This document shows, piece after piece, positions 1 to 5,480 of a stretch of DNA of 5,656 nucleotides; the stretch's first letter is position 1, and every line of letters starts with the position of its first letter. Source of the DNA: Candidatus Omnitrophica bacterium CG1_02_40_15 (GTDB lineage: Bacteria > Omnitrophota > Gorgyraeia > Gorgyraeales > Gorgyraeaceae); the NCBI GenBank assembly GCA_001871815.1, contig MNVP01000089.1:1-5656 (forward strand), in the 5' to 3' direction. A program made the translations under genes and the position numbers. Under the pieces are notes generated by a model, which saw only the letters and a list, made by a program, of their open reading frames with translations, did not search any database and was not told where the DNA came from.

Positions 1-165
1 AAAGCCATCCCTATTATAATTTTTACAGCAAGGGCTCAGAAAAAGGATGAGGAGCTTGGCATGGAAATGGGCGCAGACGCGTATATTGCCAAGCCTTTTG
101 AATCAGAGGTATTGTTAGAGAAAATGAAGGAATTATTAAATATCGCTGAACTACGCGGAAGCTGA
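1..165 (+). CDS. Response regulator receiver domain, C-terminal part (5' end outside window)
   Basis: The frame is open from the first base and ends in TGA; 54 residues are visible. They match the second half of a CheY-like receiver domain. The switch Thr lies in IIIFTAR (ninth visible residue), and GADAYIAKPFE carries the invariant Lys-Pro (Lys at nt 91-93). A helix-5 sequence, LLEKMKELLNI, ends the domain. The phospho-acceptor Asp lies upstream of the window. No output domain follows, so at least this end is receiver-only, although an N-terminal partner domain cannot be excluded. The last six residues (AELRGS) are encoded by the start of the palindromic repeat at 144-273. The neighbouring receiver ends in IKEILKI, so the native protein probably ended at LLNI and the repeat gave it a new tail and stop. 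The family call is firm; the pathway is unknown, though the adjacent pil genes suggest control of pilus function. Confidence 0.85.
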   Translation, partial: KAIPIIIFTARAQKKDEELGMEMGADAYIAKPFESEVLLEKMKELLNIAELRGS

Positions 166-273
166 CCCTCGTTTCGCTCGGGTCAGACGCGGAACCACGC
201 GGAAATGCATGAACTTCTGCGTTATTCTGCGTCCCGCCAAAGAAACAGTGGCGGGCTTCAGCGTAGTTCTGCG
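144..273. repeat. Nested palindromic intergenic element, four-stem layout
   Basis: This 130-bp stretch folds on itself almost completely. The outer arms are 144-156 (CGCTGAACTACGC) and 261-273 (GCGTAGTTCTGCG), with 12 of 13 bases complementary. Inside are three side structures. One is CTGACCC/GGGTCAG at 162-168/180-186. The second is a double-nested stem with ACGCGGAA at 187-194 and 197-204 facing TTCTGCGT at 225-232 and 215-222. The third is a perfect CCCGCCA/TGGCGGG at 233-239/249-255. The 8-mer ACGCGGAA occurs three times on the left side, and TTCTGCG three times on the right. The left end lies inside the receiver gene; the right end stops just before the Shine-Dalgarno sequence of the next gene. 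It looks like an inserted REP/MITE-like element. No coding capacity was seen. Confidence 0.75.
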
Positions 274-293
274 ATTAAAGAAGGGAGTTAGGT

Positions 294-668
294 ATGAATA
301 ACCAGAAAAAGATATTGATTATAGATGATGAAGAAGATATACAGAAATTATTAAAGATAAGGCTTGAGCAGGAAGGTTTTATCGTGATAACCGCAAGCGA
401 TGGAGAAAAAGGCGTAAAGTTCGCGGAGCTGGAAATGCCTGATCTGATCCTTCTGGATATTATGATGCCTATAGTTGATGGATATTCGTGCCTCAAAGAA
501 ATCAGGAGGATTCAGAAAATAAAAGATACGCATGTTCTTATGATGAGCGGCAAAGAAGAGGAGAAGGTCAGGGATCTTTTTGCTTTTCAGAAAATCAGCG
601 GATATTTAGAAAAACCGTTTGAATTAGATAATTTAATTGCAAAGATAAAAGAGATATTAAAAATATAA
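294..668 (+). CDS. Stand-alone CheY-like response regulator
   Basis: This 124-residue protein is one complete receiver domain with no output domain, so it probably acts by binding a partner protein in the cytoplasm. The acidic pocket is D11/D12 (in ILIIDDEED), the phospho-acceptor is D55 (LILLDIMMP), the switch Ser is S85 (LMMSGK), and the conserved Lys is K107 (YLEKPFE). All catalytic positions are present. A Shine-Dalgarno AAGGGAG at 281-287 lies 6 nt before the ATG, which supports this start. It sits between another receiver and pilB, an arrangement that suggests signalling to the type IV pilus or secretion machine, but the partner kinase and target are not visible. The two receivers are not duplicates at close range: the switch residues (Thr versus Ser) and the flanking sequence differ. 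Confidence 0.9.
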   Translation: MNNQKKILIIDDEEDIQKLLKIRLEQEGFIVITASDGEKGVKFAELEMPDLILLDIMMPIVDGYSCLKEIRRIQKIKDTHVLMMSGKEEEKVRDLFAFQKISGYLEKPFELDNLIAKIKEILKI

Positions 669-675
669 AATAGGG

Positions 676-767
676 TTCTCGACTCGTCCTTCGGCAAGCT
701 CAGGACTCGTTCGAACAATATCCCTCGACAAGCTCGGGACATGTTATTCTTCGAGCGAAGTCGAGAA
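676..767. repeat. Cluster of REP-like palindromes abutting pilB
   Basis: Two short palindromes with the same core lie in tandem: 686-706 (GTCCT...AGGAC around TCGGCAAGCTC) and 721-739 (TCCC...GGGA around TCGACAAGCTC). They are enclosed by perfect 9-bp outer arms TTCTCGACT (676-684) and AGTCGAGAA (759-767). A further TCGAGCGAAGTCGA palindrome overlaps the right arm. The cluster fills nearly the whole spacer between the receiver gene and pilB and ends 8 bp before the pilB ATG. Its right edge supplies the only weak Shine-Dalgarno-like bases (GAGAAG, 763-768). The same core type recurs after pilC at 3688-3723, so this is a dispersed family. Confidence 0.75.
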
Positions 768-775
768 GAATAAAT

Positions 776-2455
776 ATGACAAAGAAAAGCGCAGAGCAAA
801 TATTATTAGAGAAAGCAATCATTACAAAAGAGCAGCTCAATAAGGCGCTTGAGGAGTCCAGAAAAAAAGGTATGCCTCTTGGCAAGGTGATTGTGCGTTC
901 CGGCATGGTGGCTGAAGAGGTATATGCCCAAGCAATATCAGAGGCGCTGGATATCCCATATGTGAATCTTGCAAGTTATATTATAGACCAGGAGGTTATA
1001 AAGCTCATCCCGGAAACCATGGCCCAAAAATACAAGGCAATACCTATTTTTAAAATACGCAATTCCTTGACTGTTGCAATGGTGAACCCAAAGGATATAG
1101 TTGCAATAGATGACCTGAGCCGTAAGGCCAAATGCGATATAGAGAGCATGCTGTCCACGGAAAGCGCCATATTGAATGCCATAGAACAATATTATGGCAC
1201 ATCATCTTCGTTTGATGACGTTATAAAAGACATAGATAAGGAAAACAGATTTCAGGCAGAGGGAACCGAATTTGATTCTACAAAACTCACGGAGATAGCA
1301 GAAGAAGCTCCTGTGATAAAGCTTGTGAATATGATTATTATGCAGGCTGTGAAAGATAAGGCAAGCGATATACATATTGAGCCGGAAGAAACCAGGCTGG
1401 CGGTGAGATTCAGAATAGACGGGATATTACATGAGATGTTTTCTCCTCCAAAACACCTGGAGCCTGCGCTTATGTCCAGAATAAAAGTGCTTTCCAAAAT
1501 GGATATTGCCGAAAAAAGGAAACCTCAGGACGGAAGGTTTAATATGAAGGCCTTGGATAGGGATATTGATTTGAGGGTTTCCGCATTTCCGACAATATAC
1601 GGAGAGAATATAGTTATAAGGATATTGGATAGGGGGGCTATTCTTCTGGGCCTTGATAAGGTTGGTTTTTCCAGAGAGATTCAGAAGGAATTCAAAAGAT
1701 TGATAAAATACCCTCATGGCATAATATTAGTTACAGGGCCTACAGGCAGCGGTAAGACCACGACTCTTTATTCAGCGCTTTCCACGATTGACTCAGAAGA
1801 GCAAAATGTCATTACGATAGAAGATCCTGTTGAATATCACATTGGCAGGATAAGGCAGTCCCAGATAAACCCAAAGGCAGGCCTGACTTTTGCAGCAGGA
1901 TTGAGGTCTATTCTAAGGCAGGATCCTGATATAATAATGGTAGGCGAAATAAGAGACAAGGAGACAGCAGAGATAAGCGTTCAGGCCGCACTGACAGGCC
2001 ATCTTGTTTTTAGCACGCTTCACACAAATGACGCCTCAGGCGCGTTATCCAGGCTTATAGATATGGGCATAGAGCCGTTTCTGATATCCAGTTCTATTAT
2101 AGGCATCCTTGCCCAGAGGCTTGTGAGAAAGATTTGCGATAAGTGTAAGGAAGAATATACACCTACAGATGATATTTTAAAGGCCCTGGGTTTAAGCGAT
2201 AAAAATGGAATTTTCAAAGGCAAAGGCTGCGATGCATGCAAAAATACCGGGTACAAAGGCAGAATAGGAATATTTGAGCTTTTGATTGTGAATGACCAGA
2301 TTAAAAAACTTGTTGTTGACAAAGTGTCGAGTGATATTATAAAGAAAAAGACAATAGAGATGGGCATGAAGACAATGAGGGATGATGGTATCGATAAGGT
2401 TTTGAAAGGTATTACAACGCCTGAAGAAGTAATAAAGGCAACGCAGGAGGAATAA
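776..2455 (+). CDS. pilB: Type IV pilus assembly / type II secretion ATPase (PilB/GspE family)
   Basis: The 559-residue cytoplasmic hexameric ATPase powers pilin or pseudopilin assembly. Residues 1 to about 150 form the N-terminal MshEN/T2SSE_N domain, and the RecA-like motor follows. The Walker A motif is GPTGSGKT at 321-328 (K327). The Walker B is DIIMVGE at 385-391, with catalytic E391 followed by IRD. The His box is TGHLVFSTLHTND at 407-419. The zinc-binding tetracysteine typical of PilB/GspE, and absent from PilT, is C454, C457, C485 and C488. Length is normal for the family. In the N-terminal domain the RLGxxL arginines known from c-di-GMP-binding MshEN domains are not evident (PLGKVI at the second site), so nucleotide binding there is doubtful. 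The start is preceded only by GAGAAG from a repeat; no better in-frame start exists without truncating the domain. It stops 7 bp before the pilC start. A gspE role in type II secretion cannot be excluded without the pilin genes. Confidence 0.93.
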   Translation: MTKKSAEQILLEKAIITKEQLNKALEESRKKGMPLGKVIVRSGMVAEEVYAQAISEALDIPYVNLASYIIDQEVIKLIPETMAQKYKAIPIFKIRNSLTVAMVNPKDIVAIDDLSRKAKCDIESMLSTESAILNAIEQYYGTSSSFDDVIKDIDKENRFQAEGTEFDSTKLTEIAEEAPVIKLVNMIIMQAVKDKASDIHIEPEETRLAVRFRIDGILHEMFSPPKHLEPALMSRIKVLSKMDIAEKRKPQDGRFNMKALDRDIDLRVSAFPTIYGENIVIRILDRGAILLGLDKVGFSREIQKEFKRLIKYPHGIILVTGPTGSGKTTTLYSALSTIDSEEQNVITIEDPVEYHIGRIRQSQINPKAGLTFAAGLRSILRQDPDIIMVGEIRDKETAEISVQAALTGHLVFSTLHTNDASGALSRLIDMGIEPFLISSSIIGILAQRLVRKICDKCKEEYTPTDDILKALGLSDKNGIFKGKGCDACKNTGYKGRIGIFELLIVNDQIKKLVVDKVSSDIIKKKTIEMGMKTMRDDGIDKVLKGITTPEEVIKATQEE

Positions 2456-2465
2456 ATTACGCTTG
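2445..2465 (+). promoter_or_regulatory. Shine-Dalgarno and TTG start of pilC
   Basis: AGGAGG (2445-2450) overlaps the last sense codons of pilB, whose stop is at 2453-2455. It is followed after 12 nt by TTG (2463-2465). This decides a non-ATG start and implies coupled translation of the ATPase and platform protein. Confidence 0.75.
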
Positions 2466-3680
2466 GCTAATTTCAAATATAAGATACGCGATAAGCGCGG
2501 CAGGGCTTCCACAGGCACTATAGAGGGAGAATCCAGGGAATCTGTAGCTAGTCATTTTAAACAGATAGGTTATATGCCCATTCTGATAGAAGAAGAGAAG
2601 GCTGGTATAAGAAATTTTAATCCATTCCAGAGATTTTTCAATAGGGTCAGCCATGAAGAATTAATAATTTTCACCAGGCAGTTAGAGACATTACAACGCG
2701 CAGGCGTGGCAATACTCGTGAGCCTAGGCTCTATCACTGAGCAGATTAATAATCCTTATTTTAGAAGAATCATTGAAGAGATAGTTAATGATATAGAGTC
2801 AGGCAAAAGTTTTTCAGACGCTATTTCAAGGTTCCCGTCAGTTTTTTCAGAGATATATATCAATATGATACGTTCAGGAGAAGCAGCAGGTATGCTGGAC
2901 GATGTCCTGGCCAGGCTGGCAACGCTTATGGAACATGAGCAGGAAATGAGAATGAGGGTGCAGCAGGCAATACGCTATCCCTTGCTGGTAATATTGGTCA
3001 TTTCTATAGCGTTTCCGCTCCTAGTTATGTTTGTAATACCTAAGTTCAGCGCGCTTTTCGCAAGGTTTAACACAGAATTGCCTTTTCCGACAAAGATGCT
3101 TTTAGGGGCGCATTTCATAATTTCGCATTATTGGCCTGTTATTGCCGCGGCCATAATCATTCTGTCTGTTGGATTCAAGCGTTTTATAAATACCAAATCA
3201 GGCAGATATGTTTGGGATCGCGTTAAATTAAAGATGCCTGTGTTTGGCCAGCTTTTTCTGAAGATTGCCTTATCCAGATTCAGCAGGATGACAGCGCTTT
3301 TATCCGCGAGCGGCATACCTATAATAAATACGCTGGAGATTGTCAGGGATTCCCTGGGAAATAGAGTTATTGCAGAGTCTATCGACAATATTATTCAGGG
3401 AATAGGAGAAGGCAAAGGCATAACAGAGCCAATGAAGTTAAGCGGCCTTTTCCCAGGGATTGTCATACAGATGGTTAAAATAGGGGAAGAAACAGGCAAA
3501 ATGAACGAACTGCTTTTAAAGGTGTCTGATTATTATGATGCCCAAGTGGACTATACAGTTAAGAACTTAGCAGTTCTTATAGAGCCTATTCTTATATTTG
3601 CGCTGGGTATAATGGTTTTAATTATGGCGCTTGCGATATTTATGCCCATGTGGAACCTGATATCTGTATTTAGCCATTAA
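2463..3680 (+). CDS. pilC: Type IV pilus inner-membrane platform protein (PilC/GspF family), TTG start
   Basis: The 405-residue polytopic inner-membrane protein forms the platform that the PilB ATPase acts on during pilus assembly. The N-terminus ANFKYKIRDKRG is the typical PilC beta-strand opening. Two homologous T2SSF domains follow at about 66-190 and 268-390. They carry parallel signatures: MIRSGEAAGMLDDVL (135-149) and MVKIGEETGKMNELL (337-351). Hydrophobic spans lie at about 173-193, 222-237 and 368-397. The start is TTG at 2463, chosen because the AGGAGG at 2445-2450 lies 12 nt upstream and homology begins there; the first in-frame ATG (residue 38) would remove a conserved strand. The Shine-Dalgarno sequence lies inside the last codons of pilB, so the two are translationally linked. 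Length is normal and no damage is seen. Confidence 0.94.
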   Translation: MANFKYKIRDKRGRASTGTIEGESRESVASHFKQIGYMPILIEEEKAGIRNFNPFQRFFNRVSHEELIIFTRQLETLQRAGVAILVSLGSITEQINNPYFRRIIEEIVNDIESGKSFSDAISRFPSVFSEIYINMIRSGEAAGMLDDVLARLATLMEHEQEMRMRVQQAIRYPLLVILVISIAFPLLVMFVIPKFSALFARFNTELPFPTKMLLGAHFIISHYWPVIAAAIIILSVGFKRFINTKSGRYVWDRVKLKMPVFGQLFLKIALSRFSRMTALLSASGIPIINTLEIVRDSLGNRVIAESIDNIIQGIGEGKGITEPMKLSGLFPGIVIQMVKIGEETGKMNELLLKVSDYYDAQVDYTVKNLAVLIEPILIFALGIMVLIMALAIFMPMWNLISVFSH

Positions 3681-3687
3681 AATACTT

Positions 3688-3723
3688 GACCCTTCGACGC
3701 GGCCTTCGGCCTTGCTCAGGGTC
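3688..3723. repeat. REP-like palindrome downstream of pilC
   Basis: The outer arms GACCCT (3688-3693) and AGGGTC (3718-3723) enclose an inner GGCC-TTC-GGCC hairpin (3701-3711). The outer part has the CCTTCGAC...GCTCAGGG layout of the copies before pilB. The inner GGCCTTCGGCC looks like an expansion of the usual CAAG centre. It begins 8 bp after the pilC stop and precedes the intrinsic terminator; it may help protect the 3' end of the pil mRNA. Confidence 0.7.
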
Positions 3724-3744
3724 TGCGCAAAATCTGCTAAAGTT

Positions 3745-3769
3745 TCTGCCCGAAGGGCAGATTTTTCTT
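3745..3769 (+). terminator. Intrinsic terminator of the pil operon
   Basis: A perfect 7-bp stem TCTGCCC (3745-3751) / GGGCAGA (3755-3761) with a GAA loop is followed by TTTTTCTT (3762-3769). The T tract is on the + strand only, so it ends transcription coming from pilC. It also separates the pil genes from the downstream transposon genes. Confidence 0.88.
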
Positions 3770-3851
3770 GCAGTATAAGAATTTATAGAGCCATATTTAA
3801 GCACAAAAAGGTGCAAAATCTCTTTAATAAATAGGCTATAAGATACATAAT

Positions 3852-5129
3852 ATGAGTATGAACAGAGTAGTTTTGCTTCTAAAGCCCGAAGAAGAGGCCT
3901 CCAAACTCTCTTTTAAATATCTTCTTAAGGTAGATAATAACTGGGAAGAGTTTAAAAAGCTTTACAATGCGGAGTTGAGGCCAGTAGAGATAGAAGAAGT
4001 AGAGAAGATGCTCAATTGTGGGAGCCAGGAGAACGGATTCGTCACCTATATATGTCCCCATTGCGGTAAGCAGAAGGTAATACCATTTAGCTGTAAGAGC
4101 AGGATATGCACGCGTTGCGGCAAACGCCATGCAGATGAGTGGGCAGAGAAGTTAAATAGTGAGTTATTCGATGTAGTTCATAGGCATATAGTATTAACTG
4201 TCACAGATAAGCTCTGGCCATATTTTGAACATAACTCAATTCTTCAAAAACTTCTTATGGATACAGCCGCCAAAGCCATGTTGAGGATAATAAAGCAGTT
4301 TAATACCGGGAAAGAAGATATAACAGCAGGGATGGTGGTAGTATTACATCCTTTCGGGAGCGATCTAAAGGCAAAGTCTCACATTCACATATTGGTAACA
4401 GAAGGCGGCCTCACTAAAGATAATAGATGGATAAATATGCCATATATAGATTATGGCGTTATCCGTAAGATATGGCAGTATGAGATACTAAAGGCGATGA
4501 AGAAACAACTGCCAGAAGATACAACATTAACGGCTATAATAGATTGGTGTTATAGAAACAAAACAAATGGTTTCACGATTTTTGCTAAAAGCAGGATAAA
4601 GGGCAAAACAAAAGCCGCAATAAGGTATGTAGGTAGATACGTAAGGCATCCAGCGATTTCAAATCAAAGGATTATAGATTATAATGGGCAGTATGTAACA
4701 TTTGGTTATAAAAAAGATAAATTGCCTCATCAGATGATATTGCGCAAGTTCAGCTTCGTAAGAGCAGTATTAAAACACATTCCTGATAAGCATTTTAAGA
4801 TGGTCAGGTACTACGGTCTCTATGCCCGCAACCTAAAAGCCAAAACACATAAGATAATGCAAGATCTGAAGAGGTTTATCAAAAAGATAATACTTAAGTT
4901 CTCATGGAGAGAGAATAGAACCAGATATACAGGTTCTGACCCGTTATTATGTGAGGGCTGCGGCACTAAAATGGAACTTTACAGTATCAATTACAGGGCA
5001 GGGCCAGAGCTTAAAACCATAGGCGGTATAGATTGGATTACAGAAGGAGAGATACCAGATTATGTGGTGGAAGAAGAAAAAGAAGAAAAAAACAGGCATC
5101 AAGTATATATGCCCCAATTGCAATACTGA
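3852..5129 (+). CDS. IS91-family HUH/Y2 transposase
   Basis: The 425-residue protein has the full order of an IS91 rolling-circle transposase. It has an N-terminal zinc-binding domain (C68, C71, C81, C86, C89, in CPHCG...SCKSRICTRCG). The metal-binding HUH motif follows as H177/H179 (KSHIHILVTEGG). The paired catalytic tyrosines are Y259 and Y263 (RYVGRYVRHP). The family sequence FKMVRYYGLYARN is at 315-327, and a C-terminal CEGCG knuckle is at 367-371. The family mechanism is nicking and covalent attachment to single-stranded DNA through the tyrosines. Length is normal, no frameshift is present and all key residues are kept, so it may be active. No clear Shine-Dalgarno sequence precedes the ATG; a second ATG two codons on (3858) is equally possible. 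The C-terminal tail is acidic (VVEEEKEEKN) because the same A-rich bases encode a poly-Lys start in the overlapping gene. Confidence 0.93.
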   Translation: MSMNRVVLLLKPEEEASKLSFKYLLKVDNNWEEFKKLYNAELRPVEIEEVEKMLNCGSQENGFVTYICPHCGKQKVIPFSCKSRICTRCGKRHADEWAEKLNSELFDVVHRHIVLTVTDKLWPYFEHNSILQKLLMDTAAKAMLRIIKQFNTGKEDITAGMVVVLHPFGSDLKAKSHIHILVTEGGLTKDNRWINMPYIDYGVIRKIWQYEILKAMKKQLPEDTTLTAIIDWCYRNKTNGFTIFAKSRIKGKTKAAIRYVGRYVRHPAISNQRIIDYNGQYVTFGYKKDKLPHQMILRKFSFVRAVLKHIPDKHFKMVRYYGLYARNLKAKTHKIMQDLKRFIKKIILKFSWRENRTRYTGSDPLLCEGCGTKMELYSINYRAGPELKTIGGIDWITEGEIPDYVVEEEKEEKNRHQVYMPQLQY

Positions 5130-5355
5130 GGAGATAATCCCACATGAGGTTTTGGAGTATTTTGATGATGCCAATCCACAACAACTACTCTATGGCCCTC
5201 ATACCTTTAGATGCGAGAAATGTGACGGAGTAATGCAACCAGAAAAATACGAGGCAAAGGCGATGGGTTTTGGACTATATGAAGGATTAGATTACACAAT
5301 CAAGCATGAAAACGAACAAAAAGCCATGAGGAGCGAAAGCGACGAATTTGCTTGA
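5062..5355 (+). CDS. Small zinc-ribbon protein overlapping the transposase gene
   Basis: This 97-residue protein of unknown function begins MWWKKKKKKKTGIKY and carries two CxxC knuckles, C17/C20 (CPNC) and C51/C54 (CEKC), spaced like a zinc ribbon. The basic N-terminus could bind nucleic acid. It overlaps the transposase end by 68 bp in the +1 frame. AAGGAG at 5044-5049 lies 12 nt before its ATG, so independent or coupled initiation inside the transposase gene is plausible. The last residues (MRSESDEFA) come from a repeat-like sequence at 5327-5352, so the natural C-terminus may be shorter. It could be an IS91 accessory protein, a passenger gene, or the remnant of a longer zinc-ribbon protein. 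The regular cysteine pairs argue that it is a real protein; no function is assigned. Confidence 0.6.
   Translation: MWWKKKKKKKTGIKYICPNCNTEEIIPHEVLEYFDDANPQQLLYGPHTFRCEKCDGVMQPEKYEAKAMGFGLYEGLDYTIKHENEQKAMRSESDEFA
5327..5352. repeat. Degenerate dispersed-repeat-like sequence at the end of the zinc-ribbon gene
   Basis: The sequence GAGGAGCGAAAGCGACGAA (5328-5346, with one base of tolerance at the left) resembles the GAGGAGCGAAGCGACGAAGC dispersed palindrome that I recall from many environmental bacterial genomes, where it often gives protein tails reading RSDEA. Here it encodes the tail RSESDEFA. The match is from memory and imperfect. Confidence 0.4.
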
Positions 5356-5379
5356 CAAACATATCAGCATCATTATAAT
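5352..5379 (+). promoter_or_regulatory. Consensus sigma-70 promoter before the IS110 transposase
   Basis: TTGACA (5352-5357) and TATAAT (5374-5379) are separated by 16 bp, a perfect match to both consensus boxes with near-optimal spacing. The -35 box overlaps the TGA stop of the zinc-ribbon gene (5353-5355). Transcription would start near 5386, giving a leader of about 95 nt before the IS110 ATG. Confidence 0.75.
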
Positions 5380-5422
5380 TATCGTTATACTTGAAATAAT
5401 ATAAGAATGAAAAGGAGATACA

Positions 5423-5434
5423 ATGATAATATAG
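5423..5434 (+). CDS. Three-codon minigene (Met-Ile-Ile) with strong Shine-Dalgarno
   Basis: AAAGGAGAT (5411-5419) is the best ribosome-binding site of this leader. It stands 5 nt before ATG ATA ATA TAG. The spacing is ideal, yet the frame stops after three codons, two of them the rare Ile codon ATA. The stop overlaps the foot of the hairpin at 5433-5480. It may be a regulatory leader peptide for the transposase or the decapitated start of an older gene cut by insertion; the sequence alone does not decide. Translation is unproven. Confidence 0.45.
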   Translation: MII

Positions 5435-5480
5435 CGCGCTCGGTACACTATGGTAATATATAACCAAAAGGGGGTGCGCT
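5433..5480 (+). promoter_or_regulatory. RBS-sequestering hairpin upstream of the IS110 transposase
   Basis: AGCGCGCTC (5433-5441) pairs with GGGTGCGCT (5472-5480) in nine consecutive pairs, two of them G-U in RNA. An inner TGGT/ACCA stem (5451-5454/5463-5466) adds stability. The 3' arm contains most of the GGGGG ribosome-binding tract (5470-5474) and ends directly at the ATG at 5481. In the folded mRNA the transposase start would be shut. The two G-U pairs would be A-C on the other strand, so the fold is specific to the sense transcript. Confidence 0.6.

Larger units (their letters stand above)
3852..5355 (+). mobile_element. IS91-family insertion sequence, coding part (ends not located)
   Basis: An intact Y2 transposase gene and an overlapping zinc-ribbon gene form the coding core. 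IS91-type elements move by rolling-circle replication and make no target duplication, so the ends cannot be found from flanking repeats in one copy. The left end should lie between the pilC terminator (3769) and the transposase start. The right (ori) end should lie after one of the two stops (5129 or 5355). Only the coding extent is given here. Confidence 0.7.

Noticed and set aside
144..273. CRISPR array or tRNA-like cloverleaf
   Set aside because: The repeats are inverted and nested without regular spacers, and there is no anticodon arm, T-loop or CCA-type end.
587..906. Minus-strand frames crossing the repeat cluster before pilB
   Set aside because: Their sequence is largely translated palindromic repeat and antisense pilB; there are no protein features.
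2020..2518. Long minus-strand open frames inside pilB and pilC
   Set aside because: They are antisense to well-conserved ATPase and platform motifs, have no ribosome-binding sites or recognisable domains, and are low-complexity shadows.
3768..3797. Possible promoter TTGCAG ... CATATT before the IS91 transposase
   Set aside because: The -10 match is poor, and the -35 box falls in the T tract of the terminator. TATAAG at 3837-3842 has no -35 partner at proper spacing.
3801..3814. Small hairpin GCAC-AAAAAG-GTGC as an IS91 end structure
   Set aside because: A four-base stem is too short to separate from chance, and the element ends were not located.
3852..3860. Frameshift or truncation of the IS91 transposase
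   Set aside because: The zinc-binding, HUH and YxxxY motifs and the C-terminal region are all present in one frame at normal family length.
5087..5137. Programmed -1 frameshift joining the transposase to the zinc-ribbon frame
   Set aside because: The -1 frame stops at 5135-5137 and never enters the zinc-ribbon frame, which lies in +1; only a net one-base loss would join them.
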